From NCBI GenBank assembly GCA_002742765.1, contig DLUF01000042.1:104761-168760 (forward strand): 64,000 nt of DNA, in the 5' to 3' direction. Source of the DNA: Sulfurospirillum sp. UBA12182. Lineage in GTDB: Bacteria; Campylobacterota; Campylobacteria; Campylobacterales; Sulfurospirillaceae. Numbering within the stretch: the first letter of the stretch is position 1; each line of letters begins with the position of its first letter. The notes below the pieces were generated by a model. That model had not been told where the DNA came from, did not search any database, and saw nothing but the letters and a program-made list of their open reading frames with translations. The position numbers were made by a program, and so were the translations under genes. This document shows positions 27,310-35,989 of this stretch, piece by piece.

Positions 27310-28638
27310 TCATTCCTTTCTATCAAAATCATCTTCTAATCTTTCTATATCATCTTCACCAGTATAGCTTCCTACTTGAGCTTCTATGATAACTAAAAGT
27401 TCCTCAGTATTATTTGAAAGTCTGTGTATATCTCCTGCTTTGATATATGTTGATTCATTTTGATTAAGAACAAACGTATTGGTTTCTATCGTAACAGTTG
27501 CTTGTCCACTAACTACTATCCAATGCTCATTTCTATATTTATGCCTTTGCAAAGAGAGTCTTTTTCTTGGTTTTACTTCAATTCTCTTAATCTTATATCC
27601 ATCTTGTTCTTCCAAGATAGTAAAAGTACCCCATGGTCTATATCCAGTGAGATGTGTATCTGTTAATGTTGATTTTTCTTTTTTTAATGTAGTAACAATC
27701 TCTTTTATCTTCTGAGTTGAACCTTTTTTAGAGACAAGCAAAACATCGTTAGTATCAACTATGATACTATCTTTTATATCTATCGTATGTACTGGTTTTT
27801 CTGATATTATCAAGTTATTATTTGCGTCATTTGGCAACTCTTCACAAAGAGCATCAAAACTTCCAACATCAGACCAGCTGATGTCACTTGCTACGACTTT
27901 AACTCGATTTGATTTTTCCATCACAGCATAATCTATGCTATCTATTGGAATATTTAGCATATCTTCATAAACAATTCTTATCATATTATCTTGCTTTGCA
28001 TTTTTATATGCTTCCAATGACTTGTCATATATTTGTGGCGAATATTTTTTTAGCTCTTCTAAAAAAACACCAACTTTAAAACAAAACATTCCACTATTCC
28101 AGTAGTAGTTCCCAGCATTTAGATATTCTGTAGCTTTTTCAACATTTGGTTTTTCATGAAAAGCTTTTACATTTTCTCCATCTGATTCTATATATCCAAA
28201 ACCAATCTCTGCAAATGTTGGTTTAATCCCAAAAGTGACAAGATAATTCTCTGATGCCAACTCTTGTGCTCGCTTCACCACTTTCTTATAAGAGTCTTCA
28301 TCTTTAATAAGATGATCACTTGGTGTTACCAATACCATTTCGTTCTTGTCGAGGAACAAACAAGCTAGGGCAATAGCTGGAGCAGTGTTTCTTCCTATGG
28401 GTTCTAGCAAATATCTACTGTTTATCACATCTAACTCTTCTAATTGATCCTTAGCTAAAAAATATTGTTCTGCATTAGATACTATAAGGTGCGAACTACA
28501 GATTTTTGAATTTCTTTCTACAGTAAATTGAAACAGAGACTTATTTGAAAAAAGTTTGATAAATTGTTTTGGCATTAGAGTTCTGCTCATAGGCCATAGT
28601 CTTGTTCCATTGCCTCCACATAATATAATATTAGTCAT
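27310..28638 (-). CDS. manC: Mannose-1-phosphate guanylyltransferase / mannose-6-phosphate isomerase
   Basis: This two-domain enzyme of 442 residues supplies GDP-mannose. The N-terminal guanylyltransferase has LCGGNGTRLWPMSRTLMPKQF, TPSDHLI and FHEKPNVEKA. The C-terminal part is a type II phosphomannose isomerase cupin with GYKIKRIEVKPRKRLSLQRH and SGQATVTI. It lies directly upstream of gmd in transcription order, giving manC, gmd, fcl for GDP-fucose. A phosphomannomutase is encoded at 39548-40933. Nothing is broken in the reading frame. Confidence 0.96.
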   Translation of the reverse strand: MTNIILCGGNGTRLWPMSRTLMPKQFIKLFSNKSLFQFTVERNSKICSSHLIVSNAEQYFLAKDQLEELDVINSRYLLEPIGRNTAPAIALACLFLDKNEMVLVTPSDHLIKDEDSYKKVVKRAQELASENYLVTFGIKPTFAEIGFGYIESDGENVKAFHEKPNVEKATEYLNAGNYYWNSGMFCFKVGVFLEELKKYSPQIYDKSLEAYKNAKQDNMIRIVYEDMLNIPIDSIDYAVMEKSNRVKVVASDISWSDVGSFDALCEELPNDANNNLIISEKPVHTIDIKDSIIVDTNDVLLVSKKGSTQKIKEIVTTLKKEKSTLTDTHLTGYRPWGTFTILEEQDGYKIKRIEVKPRKRLSLQRHKYRNEHWIVVSGQATVTIETNTFVLNQNESTYIKAGDIHRLSNNTEELLVIIEAQVGSYTGEDDIERLEDDFDRKE

Positions 28639-28639
28639 G

Positions 28640-29704
28640 TTACTTTACCTCATACCCATCTGGATTATTAGATTGCCATCTCCAGCTATCTTCACACATC
28701 TCATCTAAACTTCTTTTTGCAACCCAACCGAGTAGCTCTTTTGCATAAGAAGGATCAGCAAAACATTTTGCAATATCTCCTGCTCTTCTATCAACTAATT
28801 TATAAGGTACTTTTTTACCGCTTGCTTTTTCAAAAGCTTTTACTACATCAATAACTGAATATCCTGTACCTGTTCCTAAATTTACTACCAGTGGTTTGAT
28901 ATTTTCATGATTATTAAGATAATCAATAGCTTTTACATGTCCATAGGCTAAATCAACTACGTGGATATAGTCTCGTACACCTGTACCATCATGTGTATCA
29001 TAATCACTTCCAAATACACTTAAATATTCTCTTTTTCCAACAGCTACTTGAGAGATAAATGGCATAAGGTTATTTGGTATTCCGTTTGGATCTTCACCTA
29101 TGGTTCCGCTTTTGTGAGCTCCAACTGGGTTGAAGTATCTAAGAATCGCTATTTTAAAAGAGTTATCTGATATGTATAAATCTTCTAAAATTCTTTCAAT
29201 CATATATTTTGAAGTTCCATAAGGGTTCGTTGTACCACCTACAGGCGAATCCTCTCTTAGGGGAGAGTATTCTTTAATGTTTAATTTTGAATGTTGAATG
29301 TTTAATTTATCTGGATCAGTATAGACGGTAGCACTAGAGCTAAATACAATTTTTTTGCATCCAAACTCGCTCATAACTTCAAGAAGTCTTAGAGTTCCCA
29401 CTACATTGTTATCATAGTATTCAAGTGGTTGTTCAACTGATTGCCCAACTGCTTTTAAACCTGCAAAGTGGATAACAGAGTCTATAGAGTGATTTCCAAA
29501 TACTTCTTTTAATTTAGCTGTATCTCTTATATCACCATTGATAAAAGTGATAGATTTACCTATGATTTTTTCGACTCGATTAAGTGACTCTGACGAGGAG
29601 TTTGAGAGATTGTCATATACTATAAAGTCATAATTTGCATTAGCTAATTCTACTAATGTATGACTTCCTATATATCCTGCTCCACCTGTGATAAGTATGC
29701 TCAT
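28640..29704 (-). CDS. galE: UDP-glucose 4-epimerase
   Basis: GalE interconverts UDP-glucose and UDP-galactose with bound NAD. The 354-residue protein has [38 protein letters not shown] and the active-site [14 protein letters not shown]. Compared with the usual family spacing there are about 13 additional residues between [13 protein letters not shown] and PLREDSP, reading [13 protein letters not shown], encoded by an AT-rich self-similar stretch at 29273-29308. The insertion lies in a surface loop before the catalytic Tyr and keeps the frame, so the enzyme may remain active. The gene is coupled to the MarR-type regulator upstream. Confidence 0.93.
   Translation of the reverse strand: MSILITGGAGYIGSHTLVELANANYDFIVYDNLSNSSSESLNRVEKIIGKSITFINGDIRDTAKLKEVFGNHSIDSVIHFAGLKAVGQSVEQPLEYYDNNVVGTLRLLEVMSEFGCKKIVFSSSATVYTDPDKLNIQHSKLNIKEYSPLREDSPVGGTTNPYGTSKYMIERILEDLYISDNSFKIAILRYFNPVGAHKSGTIGEDPNGIPNNLMPFISQVAVGKREYLSVFGSDYDTHDGTGVRDYIHVVDLAYGHVKAIDYLNNHENIKPLVVNLGTGTGYSVIDVVKAFEKASGKKVPYKLVDRRAGDIAKCFADPSYAKELLGWVAKRSLDEMCEDSWRWQSNNPDGYEVK
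29273..29308 (-). repeat. Small repeat-like in-frame insertion inside galE
   Basis: This stretch contains two near-copies of aatgtttaattt (about 29277-29288 and 29297-29308) around gaatgttgaatg units, unlike the surrounding coding sequence. On the coding strand it reads as attcaacattcaaaattaa, the style of small dispersed repeats found between genes in many AT-rich genomes. Here it is inside galE and translated as NIQHSKLNI. Origin as a mobile palindromic-type repeat is inference. Confidence 0.6.
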
Positions 29705-30069
29705 TATTTAACCACACTCTCTTTTGCATAATCATATTTTTCTTTGTAGACTTCCATCTCTTCTTGGAGTTTGTCGTATTCTGCTTTTTTCTTCTCTATA
29801 AATCTTTGAGTGATATCGATCTTTTCTTTAATACCTTTTTCAGTAAGAAGATATTTATATTTTTGTTTTTGCTTAGAGTTTATAAATCTCTCTGCTTTTA
29901 TAAAACCTTTTTCAATAAGACCATTAAGCACATAGTTTACCTTACCTACACTGTATCCTATCTCAGCTGCAATGCTTTTTTGATTGGTTATTTTACCTAC
30001 GGACTTCAAAATAGCAAGTTCTGCTTCTTCGTTTGTCAATGCTATGCCTTTTTTGTGATTTTTATTCAA
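29704..30069 (-). CDS. MarR-family EPS-associated transcriptional regulator
   Basis: The 121-residue protein has a winged-helix DNA-binding domain in residues 10-85 (helix-turn-helix around [29 protein letters not shown], and a wing with [11 protein letters not shown]), then a C-terminal coiled coil of about 35 residues. This architecture matches the small MarR-like regulators that lie at the head of exopolysaccharide operons. The start is a TTG at 30069 with a TATAAT box only a few bases further upstream, so the leader must be short. It is coupled to galE and may control the whole minus-strand cluster below it. Confidence 0.83.
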   Translation of the reverse strand: MNKNHKKGIALTNEEAELAILKSVGKITNQKSIAAEIGYSVGKVNYVLNGLIEKGFIKAERFINSKQKQKYKYLLTEKGIKEKIDITQRFIEKKKAEYDKLQEEMEVYKEKYDYAKESVVK

Positions 30070-30076
30070 GGGTTGA

Positions 30077-30082
30077 ATTATA
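30077..30082 (-). promoter_or_regulatory. Putative -10 box of the galE/glycan operon
   Basis: On the minus strand the sequence reads agaTATAATtcaaccc, a perfect sigma-70 -10 hexamer, immediately before the TTG start of the MarR-type regulator. No clear -35 is seen, as is usual in Campylobacterota. It lies only five bases from the inverted GTTCAAGCTT copy that marks the edge of the dnaG/IS scar, so the rearrangement may have placed or altered this promoter. Confidence 0.5.
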
Positions 30083-30474
30083 TCTAGTTCAAGCTTTGAA
30101 TTAGATTTGATGAGAAATATTTTGAACTATGGTTTTATTACTATTTGTTATCGATAAATTTATTTGAATTACATTGCACCATTTACAATCTTTATCTTAT
30201 AAGAATTTTCACAATAAAAAGTATATTGATGGTCATAATACACTTTTTTTAATAGGAGTTTTTTTGATTGTGAGAAACTTGAGGAAAAAATAAAATTGTT
30301 AAAAAGCAACACTATGAGTAAAAAATATTATGCCACCTTGCTTTATAAAATCGATGGAATTATATTTGATTGATAAATGAGATTGTTTTTAGTTGAATAT
30401 TTTTCAACTGATGTTAATTTGATGAAGTAGTATTATGAATATTTTATTTTGTAATTGTTTTAAAAAGAAGAGAG
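30083..30474. other. Intergenic AT-rich stretch between the regulator gene and the dnaG remnant
   Basis: No open reading frame with coding character is visible on either strand. It contains one copy of GTTCAAGCTT (30087-30096), whose reverse complement stands at 32530-32539, and several poly-T runs. No RNA gene or convincing terminator was found. It may be the former downstream flank of dnaG, carried along with the fragment. Confidence 0.6.
30087..30096. repeat. 10-bp inverted repeat, left copy, at the edge of the dnaG/IS scar
   Basis: GTTCAAGCTT here is the exact reverse complement of AAGCTTGAAC at 32530-32539, the point where the wecB start gives way to dnaG sequence. The pair brackets the whole 2.4-kb insertion. 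A 10-bp match could be chance, but its location exactly at the junction is notable. Confidence 0.7.
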
Positions 30475-30781
30475 CTATTGATTTCGTAGATTAAAGAATT
30501 TTATCGGATTTCCACTTTTTAATCTTTGCTCTATTATCTTGAACTCTTTGGATATGTTTGCTTTTTTTTGAAAATCATTAATTACTAAGAGGTATTGATT
30601 TTGATAATACTTGTATAAAAACATACAAAGTTGAGATTTGTACTCCTCTAGTGTAAGAGTTTTTAATTCACTTCTTGCAAGAACAGATGTTAACCTATCT
30701 ATTTGCCCACTTAACAGATATTCAAACTCTTCTTTATGTTTTTGAAACATAGTGTAACCATCCCCATAATATAGACCAGAT

Positions 30782-31639
30782 TTAAGCTGATAAAATCTGA
30801 TTCTTATTATGCCTTTTTAAAAATTCTACTGGACTTAAATTATCCAATGCCTCATGTGGTCTATGATAGTTATAATCAAACATCCACTCTTCAACCTTTT
30901 CTCTGACTTCTGAAAGAGAAGTAAAAATATGACAATCTAAAAGTTCTCTTCTCATAGAGCCATTAAATCTTTCAACTCTTGCATTTTCTGTTGGTTTGCC
31001 TGGTCTAATAAAATCTAGCATAATATTGTGCTTGTTGCACCATAGCTCTAAATGGGTTGAAATGAACTCTGGTCCATTATCTACTCTGATTGTATTTGGA
31101 TAGCCTCTATATTCACAAACTTGCTCCAACGCTTCTATAACTCTTCTTGCTGGAAGTGATGTATCGACTTTTACATGTAAGAGTTCTCTATTAAATTCAT
31201 CTATGATATTTAATAGCCTATATCGTTTTCCATACCATAGAGTGTCACTCATAAAGTCCATTGCCCATATTTCATTTTGACATTGCAATTCACTTAGTGG
31301 TGTTTGAACACGCATTGGCAATCTTTTTTTCATTTTTCTTCTTATATTCAAACCTAATTTTTTATAAATTCTATACACTCTCTTATGATTCCACGCATAT
31401 CCAGCACTTCTGATACGAAGATAGAGTTTTTTAAATCCATTACGAGGATGTTTTTGAACCAAATGATTTAAAACTGCAACAAGTTCTGCATCATTGTCTC
31501 TTTTTTGAGATTTATAATACATTGAACTTCTATTAAGTTTTATTGCTGCACATGCCTGACGAACACTAAGCTTATGCTCAGTCTGTAGATATCTAACTGA
31601 TTCTCTCTTGTCCTCAGGCGTTAAAGCTTTTTTTCTATT
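30782..31639 (-). CDS. IS3-family transposase OrfB (catalytic), made as OrfAB by -1 frameshift
   Basis: After the A-AAA-AAG slippage site the -1 frame continues as KALTPEDKRESVRYLQTEHKLSVRQACAAI and then the rve integrase core. The DDE residues are in IWAMDFMSD, IRVDNGPEF and ENARVERFNG, with exactly 35 residues between the second Asp and the Glu. The C terminus has the WMFDYNYHRPHEALDNLSPVEF motif of the family. An ATG at 31522 could start a shorter protein, but the upstream open frame shows that the fusion is the real product. A TTACATGTAA copy lies at 31171-31180. Confidence 0.92.
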   Translation of the reverse strand, partial: NRKKALTPEDKRESVRYLQTEHKLSVRQACAAIKLNRSSMYYKSQKRDNDAELVAVLNHLVQKHPRNGFKKLYLRIRSAGYAWNHKRVYRIYKKLGLNIRRKMKKRLPMRVQTPLSELQCQNEIWAMDFMSDTLWYGKRYRLLNIIDEFNRELLHVKVDTSLPARRVIEALEQVCEYRGYPNTIRVDNGPEFISTHLELWCNKHNIMLDFIRPGKPTENARVERFNGSMRRELLDCHIFTSLSEVREKVEEWMFDYNYHRPHEALDNLSPVEFLKRHNKNQILSA

Positions 31640-31890
31640 AAATCTTTGAGTGCATGATTTTCAAGTGCCATATCAGCGTACATCTTTTTTAACTTTGAAT
31701 TCTCTTCTTCTAACTCTTTGAGACGCTTGATATCTGAAACACTCATACCACCATATTTACTCTTCCAAACATAATATGTCTGTTGTGTTATCCCATGCTT
31801 TCGACATACATCTACTACTTTTAACCCTGCCTCTACCTCATTCAAAATCCCAACAATTTGGGTTTCGCTAAATTTACTCTTTTTCATCAT
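31621..31890 (-). CDS. IS3-family transposase OrfA
   Basis: The 89-residue protein begins MMKKSKFSETQIVGIL and contains a helix-turn-helix (GLKVVDVCRKHGITQQTYYVW) followed by a leucine-zipper-like coil (RLKELEEENSKLKKMYADMAL). It binds the IS ends and regulates transposition. An AGGAGT ribosome site lies just upstream of the ATG. Its last codons, GAA AAA AAG CTT TAA, include the slippery heptamer A-AAA-AAG from which a -1 shift would enter orfB and bypass the stop. Confidence 0.93.
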   Translation of the reverse strand: MMKKSKFSETQIVGILNEVEAGLKVVDVCRKHGITQQTYYVWKSKYGGMSVSDIKRLKELEEENSKLKKMYADMALENHALKDLIEKKL

Positions 31891-32529
31891 AACTCCTGAT
31901 ATTATTTTATCAGAAATTATCAACTTATGCGTGGTCTAGTTTTTGGGGATGGGTACAATAGAACTATCTAATGAAGCTAAGATAATTTCTTTTTTATCAG
32001 GATAGTTTAAAATCCCTTGTAATATTAAAATTTCAGTGATGTCAATCATCTGATTTTGAAGGGTATTAGGTGTTTTCAAGGAAACTCCTAAAGTCGTTTT
32101 GATGTACTTTGGGTGTAAATTAATAAGATGTGATGCATAACCCTTGAACTCTTCTGCCATTACAGGCTTTAATGTAGAAAGAAATTCCTCTATTTTTACT
32201 AGTATTTTTTGCTTTTCTTCGGGTCTATTTATATCAAATCTATAGTTTCCTAAATTATCCTTAACAATATAATCTAATGCAAATTCTACAAAGTACTTTG
32301 GGTGTAAAAGTAAGGACTTTAATTCATTTACCCTACCCTCTTTTACATAATCAGCAGGATCTTGTCCATTTTGAAAAATAACAACTCCACCAACGAAGTC
32401 ATTTTGTGCTAAAAAAATTGAAGCTTTATAAGCAGCTTCCATACCAGCTTTATCTCCATCATAACCCAATATTATTTTTGCATCTGATTTTTTTAAAAGT
32501 GGTATGTGTTGAGATGTAAGTGCGGTTCC

Positions 32530-32539
32530 AAGCTTGAAC
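32530..32539. repeat. 10-bp inverted repeat, right copy, at the wecB/dnaG junction
   Basis: AAGCTTGAAC here pairs with GTTCAAGCTT at 30087-30096. The junction between wecB and dnaG sequence falls within the AAGCTT, which is readable in both gene frames (QA in wecB, KL in dnaG), so microhomology-type joining is possible. Confidence 0.7.
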
Positions 32540-32605
32540 AAGAGGTGCCATTTTAATTGCTTCTGGACGTGTACCAAATATCAATAATACTTTTTGCAAA
32601 ATCAT
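32530..32605 (-). pseudogene. wecB: 5' remnant of UDP-GlcNAc 2-epimerase (wecB/wbpI-like)
   Basis: From the ATG at 32605 the frame reads MILQKVLLIFGTRPEAIKM and APLVQAW, the unmistakable N terminus of non-hydrolysing UDP-GlcNAc 2-epimerases. It follows the nucleotide-sugar dehydrogenase stop by a few bases, the classical wecC-wecB order. At codon 25 or 26 the similarity ends at an AAGCTT (32530-32535) and dnaG sequence begins in another frame; the wecB frame then meets a stop within about 20 codons. The enzyme that would make UDP-ManNAc is therefore lost from this locus. Confidence 0.88.
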
Positions 32606-32608
32606 TCG

Positions 32609-33853
32609 CTACAACCTTCCATCAGCATTTTTAAGGATCCCTTTTATATCAAATACTACTTGATTTTTGCCTTCAAACTTGAAGATTTTATACTCATCAT
32701 GTGCCACTGCTAAAACTACTGCTTGATAGTGTGATATATCAGGCTCACGTAAAAGTTCTAAGCCATATTCATATTTAACTTCTTCTTTATCTGCCCAACA
32801 ATCACTCACATCAACCCTGCATCCGAAATCTTGTAGCTCTTTTATAACATCTATAACTCTACTATTTCTTATATCTGGGCAATTTTCTTTAAAAGTGATA
32901 CCAAGTACAAGTACACGTGATCCTTCTATCGTATAGCCTCTTTTTATCATGAGTTTTATCACTTGATTTGCTACATAAATCCCCATGTTGTCATTGAGTC
33001 TTCGACCAGCTAAGATAATCTCTGGATTATATCCTACTTCTTGAGCTTTATGCGTAAGATAGTATGGATCCACTCCTATACAGTGTCCTCCAACAAGTCC
33101 TGGCTTAAAAGGCAAAAAGTTCCACTTTGTTCCAGCTGCTGCTAGTACTGCTTGAGTATCGATATTTAGTTTGTTAAAGATTATAGCTAGTTCATTTATA
33201 AAAGCTATGTTAATATCTCTTTGACTGTTTTCTATAACTTTTGCAGCTTCAGCTACTTTGATAGAGGGAGCTAGATGTGTACCAGCTGTTATGATAGCTC
33301 TATAGAGTTCATCTACTTTTTGTGCCGTTTCTGGTGTACTACCACTTGTAACTTTAAGTATCTTTGTTACTGTGTGTTCCTTATCTCCTGGATTTATCCT
33401 CTCAGGGCTATATCCACAGAAAAAATCAATGTTAAACTTAAGACCAGAGTATTTTTCTAAAACAGGAACACAATCTTCTTCAGTTGCTCCTGGGTAAACT
33501 GTTGATTCATAGATAACTATATCATCTTTTTTTAAAACCTTTCCAACACTCTCACTAGCTTTTATAAGTGGGGTAAGATCTGGTTTTTTATGTTTATCGA
33601 TAGGAGTTGGAACAGTTATGATATAAACATTGCAAGAAGCTATATCTTCTAATTTTGTTGAAAACTCCATACCATTTTTCAACGCTTCTTCTAGCTGGTT
33701 TTGGTTCAATTCTAAAGTTCTATCATAACCTTTTTTTAACTCATCGATTCTTGCTTGGTTTATATCAAAACCTATAACCTTATACTTTGAGCTAAAAGCA
33801 TGTGCCAATGGCAATCCAACATATCCTAGTCCGATAATACATAATCTATACAT
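32609..33853 (-). CDS. UDP-N-acetylhexosamine 6-dehydrogenase (WecC/WbpO/TviB-like)
   Basis: The 414-residue NAD-dependent dehydrogenase has the Rossmann start [18 protein letters not shown], the [11 protein letters not shown] segment, and the catalytic Cys in [20 protein letters not shown]. It oxidises C6 of a UDP-HexNAc to the uronic acid. TviB and WbpO act on UDP-GlcNAc/GalNAc, and WecC on UDP-ManNAc. The wecB remnant four bases downstream suggests that UDP-ManNAcA was once the product. With wecB broken, the present substrate is uncertain. It overlaps ugd by eight bases. Confidence 0.92.
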   Translation of the reverse strand: MYRLCIIGLGYVGLPLAHAFSSKYKVIGFDINQARIDELKKGYDRTLELNQNQLEEALKNGMEFSTKLEDIASCNVYIITVPTPIDKHKKPDLTPLIKASESVGKVLKKDDIVIYESTVYPGATEEDCVPVLEKYSGLKFNIDFFCGYSPERINPGDKEHTVTKILKVTSGSTPETAQKVDELYRAIITAGTHLAPSIKVAEAAKVIENSQRDINIAFINELAIIFNKLNIDTQAVLAAAGTKWNFLPFKPGLVGGHCIGVDPYYLTHKAQEVGYNPEIILAGRRLNDNMGIYVANQVIKLMIKRGYTIEGSRVLVLGITFKENCPDIRNSRVIDVIKELQDFGCRVDVSDCWADKEEVKYEYGLELLREPDISHYQAVVLAVAHDEYKIFKFEGKNQVVFDIKGILKNADGRL

Positions 33854-35180
33854 TTACATCAACCCCTATTTGAAAATATCTAAATCCGTATGAAGCAAGT
33901 CTTTTTTGACTGTATTGATTTCTTCCATCAAAGATAATTTTATTTTTAAGACGTTTTGCCATCTCTTCAAAGTCTGGACTTCTAAACTCTTTCCACTCTG
34001 TTAAAAGTATCATCGCTTCGCACTCATCTAAAGCATCATATTTATTTTTCATATACTCTACACTTGCGTTACTTTTAAGATAAAAGTTTTTTGCTTCATG
34101 CATCGCTTTTGGATCATAAGCCCTTATCTTTGCACCTCTTGTTGTAAGTTCATTGATAACCGTTATGCTTGTAGCTTCTCTCATATCATCTGTTTCTGGC
34201 TTAAAACTAAGCCCCCAGATAGCAAAACTATATCCTTGTAAATCTTCTCCAAACTCTTTGATAACTTTTGCCGATATAACTCTTTTTTGTTCAAAATTTA
34301 CAAGTTCTACTGCATCAAGTAACTTAGGAACATATCCCTTTTCTTTGCTTGTTTTTAGAAGGGCTTGAACATCTTTTGGCAAACAACTTCCACCATACCC
34401 ACATCCTGGATAGATAAAACTATATCCGATACGAGAATCACTCCCTATGCCTATCCTTACTTGATTGATGTCAGCTCCAACTCGCTCACAGATATTTGCC
34501 ATCTCATTCATAAAGCTAATTTTAGTTGCTAACATCGCATTGGCAGCATATTTTGTCATCTCTGCACTTTTGATATCCATAGCTATAAAGCGATCATGAT
34601 TTCTTGTAAAAGGTGCGTAGAGTTCTTTCATAACTTCAAGTGCTTTTTGATTATCTACGCCTATGACAACGCGATCTGGTTTCAAAAAATCCTCAACAGC
34701 AGCACCCTCTTTTAAAAACTCTGGATTGCTAATAACATCAAATGTAAGCGCTACTCCTCTTTTATCGAGAGCTTTTTGTATCTCTTCTCTTACTCTCTTG
34801 GCAGTACCCACTGGAACTGTTGATTTGTCTATAACATACATATGTTGTGTCATACACTCACCAATAGACTTAGCAACACCTAAAACATATCTTAGGTCTG
34901 CACTTCCATCTTCGCCCATGGGAGTTCCCACTGCTATAAAAGAAATTTCACATTTTTCTAAAGCCTCTTTTATATCAGTTGTAAAGCTTAAGGTTCCATT
35001 TTGATAGTTTTCATAAACTATCTCTTCAAGACCAGGCTCATAAATAGGGATTATACCTTTTTTCAGGTTTTCAATTTTTTCTCTATCCACATCAACACAA
35101 ATTACATCATTTCCCATTTGAGCAAAACATGCTCCACTCACAAGCCCTACATAACCTGTACCTATAACGCTTATTTTCAT
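33846..35180 (-). CDS. ugd: UDP-glucose 6-dehydrogenase
   Basis: This 444-residue enzyme oxidises UDP-glucose to UDP-glucuronate with two NAD. It has [18 protein letters not shown] at the N terminus, [31 protein letters not shown], and the catalytic Cys in [18 protein letters not shown]. Its product feeds the UDP-glucuronate epimerase encoded at 35986-37011, and its substrate comes from GalU. It overlaps the DNA ligase gene by four bases, an odd pairing of functions. Confidence 0.96.
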   Translation of the reverse strand: MKISVIGTGYVGLVSGACFAQMGNDVICVDVDREKIENLKKGIIPIYEPGLEEIVYENYQNGTLSFTTDIKEALEKCEISFIAVGTPMGEDGSADLRYVLGVAKSIGECMTQHMYVIDKSTVPVGTAKRVREEIQKALDKRGVALTFDVISNPEFLKEGAAVEDFLKPDRVVIGVDNQKALEVMKELYAPFTRNHDRFIAMDIKSAEMTKYAANAMLATKISFMNEMANICERVGADINQVRIGIGSDSRIGYSFIYPGCGYGGSCLPKDVQALLKTSKEKGYVPKLLDAVELVNFEQKRVISAKVIKEFGEDLQGYSFAIWGLSFKPETDDMREATSITVINELTTRGAKIRAYDPKAMHEAKNFYLKSNASVEYMKNKYDALDECEAMILLTEWKEFRSPDFEEMAKRLKNKIIFDGRNQYSQKRLASYGFRYFQIGVDVNV

Positions 35181-35989
35181 TTATCTCTCACTCTTAAATA
35201 TACTGGAAATCTAGGAAATCCATTTTTAGTAATACCTTGATATTTATAGGTCACAATACTTCCTATTTCTGGTGGATTTACTCTTTGAGCTTCACTAAGT
35301 CCACTTCCTATATAAAAAATTTTACCATCTTCTAGTTTACATTTGATTGAGCCAGTTTGATTTTCAAACTTCCCTTCGCCTCTCTTATATCCTAAAACTT
35401 CACACTCACTATCTTCAAAGCTTTTAACCTTAAGTGCTTCATCTGTTCTTTTTCCTATATATGGTGCATCTGGATTTCGAAGAACAACACCTTCTCCACC
35501 TTTATCTTCTATCTCTTTGAGAAAATTTTTCAGATGTTCTTTATCTTTACATGTAAGCTGTTCTATGATACGTATAGGTGTATTTGTGTTTGTTTTTAGG
35601 TAGTTTTTTAAAACTTCTAATCTTTGTAAAAGTCCTCCTTGTTGGTTTGGTACTTCAAAGATATTGTAAGTTATATCTTTCCAACCATCATGGGGCTTTT
35701 TTACTGAAGTGATTGAGCTTATGTTTTCAAAATCTCCTCTTTTGCTCCAAAGCTCTCCATCTATCGCAAAAGGAGGAAAGTCTTTTGTAAACCATGTTGG
35801 CGTTGCAAACTCTTTACCACTTCTTGAAAGTAGTTTTTTACCATCCCAGTATGCTCTCACACCATCTAGCTTTTCACTCATAAGCCAGCCATCTGGTCGC
35901 ATACTTTCATCATACTTTTTTAAAAGTAAGAGTGCTGGCTGTTGCGCATACAGAAAAAAAGGTATAAGAAAAATAAAAAACCGTATCAT
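35177..35989 (-). CDS. Secreted/periplasmic ATP-dependent DNA ligase (Lig E type)
   Basis: This minimal ligase of 270 residues begins with a signal peptide ([15 protein letters not shown], probable cleavage near 15), followed by the nucleotidyltransferase motif [14 protein letters not shown] with catalytic Lys40, FAIDGELW (motif III), [13 protein letters not shown] (motif IV) and [13 protein letters not shown] (motif V). A small OB fold completes it. Lig E enzymes are found in naturally competent Gram-negatives and act on DNA in the periplasm. It overlaps ugd and lies about 1 kb from a ComEA-like gene. A role in DNA uptake or extracellular DNA is inference. Confidence 0.9.
   Translation of the reverse strand: MIRFFIFLIPFFLYAQQPALLLLKKYDESMRPDGWLMSEKLDGVRAYWDGKKLLSRSGKEFATPTWFTKDFPPFAIDGELWSKRGDFENISSITSVKKPHDGWKDITYNIFEVPNQQGGLLQRLEVLKNYLKTNTNTPIRIIEQLTCKDKEHLKNFLKEIEDKGGEGVVLRNPDAPYIGKRTDEALKVKSFEDSECEVLGYKRGEGKFENQTGSIKCKLEDGKIFYIGSGLSEAQRVNPPEIGSIVTYKYQGITKNGFPRFPVYLRVRDK

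Larger units (their letters stand above)
30753..31957 (-). mobile_element. IS3-family insertion sequence, IS407-like group, 1205 bp
   Basis: The element is bounded by imperfect terminal inverted repeats of about 48 bp: the left end begins TGTAACCATCCCC and the right end, reverse-complemented, TGTACCCATCCCC; both share TAGACCA and TGATAA further in. It is flanked by a 4-bp target duplication ATAG (30749-30752 and 31958-31961), the size usual for the IS407 group. It carries orfA and orfB linked by a slippery A-AAA-AAG. Both ends, both frames and the DDE residues look intact, so it may be active. It lies inside the dnaG remnant. Confidence 0.95.
30475..32529 (-). pseudogene. dnaG: 3' half of dnaG primase gene, truncated and split by an IS element
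   Basis: Two in-frame parts (31958-32529 and 30475-30752) encode the DnaG region from LGTALTSQHIPLLKK through the TOPRIM GYDGDKAG and the FQNGQDPADYV motif to the C-terminal helicase-interaction domain. The zinc-binding domain, most of the RNA polymerase domain and the TOPRIM Glu motif (normally just before LGTA) are missing. Removing the IS and one ATAG copy joins ASLDSS to MFQKHKEEFEY in a single frame, so the fragment was uninterrupted before the IS arrived. It cannot be a working primase. An intact dnaG must exist elsewhere. Confidence 0.92.

Noticed and set aside
29704-30069. Antitoxin of an AbiE-type pair
   Set aside because: The winged helix with C-terminal coil and its coupling to galE fit the EPS-associated MarR regulators; the AbiEii-like gene is 23 kb away with its own partner.
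30782-31522. orfB of the IS as an independent gene starting at ATG 31522
   Set aside because: The -1 frame is open for about 35 codons further upstream up to a canonical A-AAA-AAG slippery site, so the OrfAB fusion is the better model.
32530-32535. HindIII cloning artefact as the cause of the wecB/dnaG junction
   Set aside because: It cannot be excluded, but the presence of the matching inverted copy at the other border and of an IS with target duplication inside argues for a natural history; one restriction site is weak evidence.
30475-32577. A functional primase or primase-like new gene
   Set aside because: The zinc and most of the polymerase domain and the TOPRIM Glu are missing, and the IS splits what remains.
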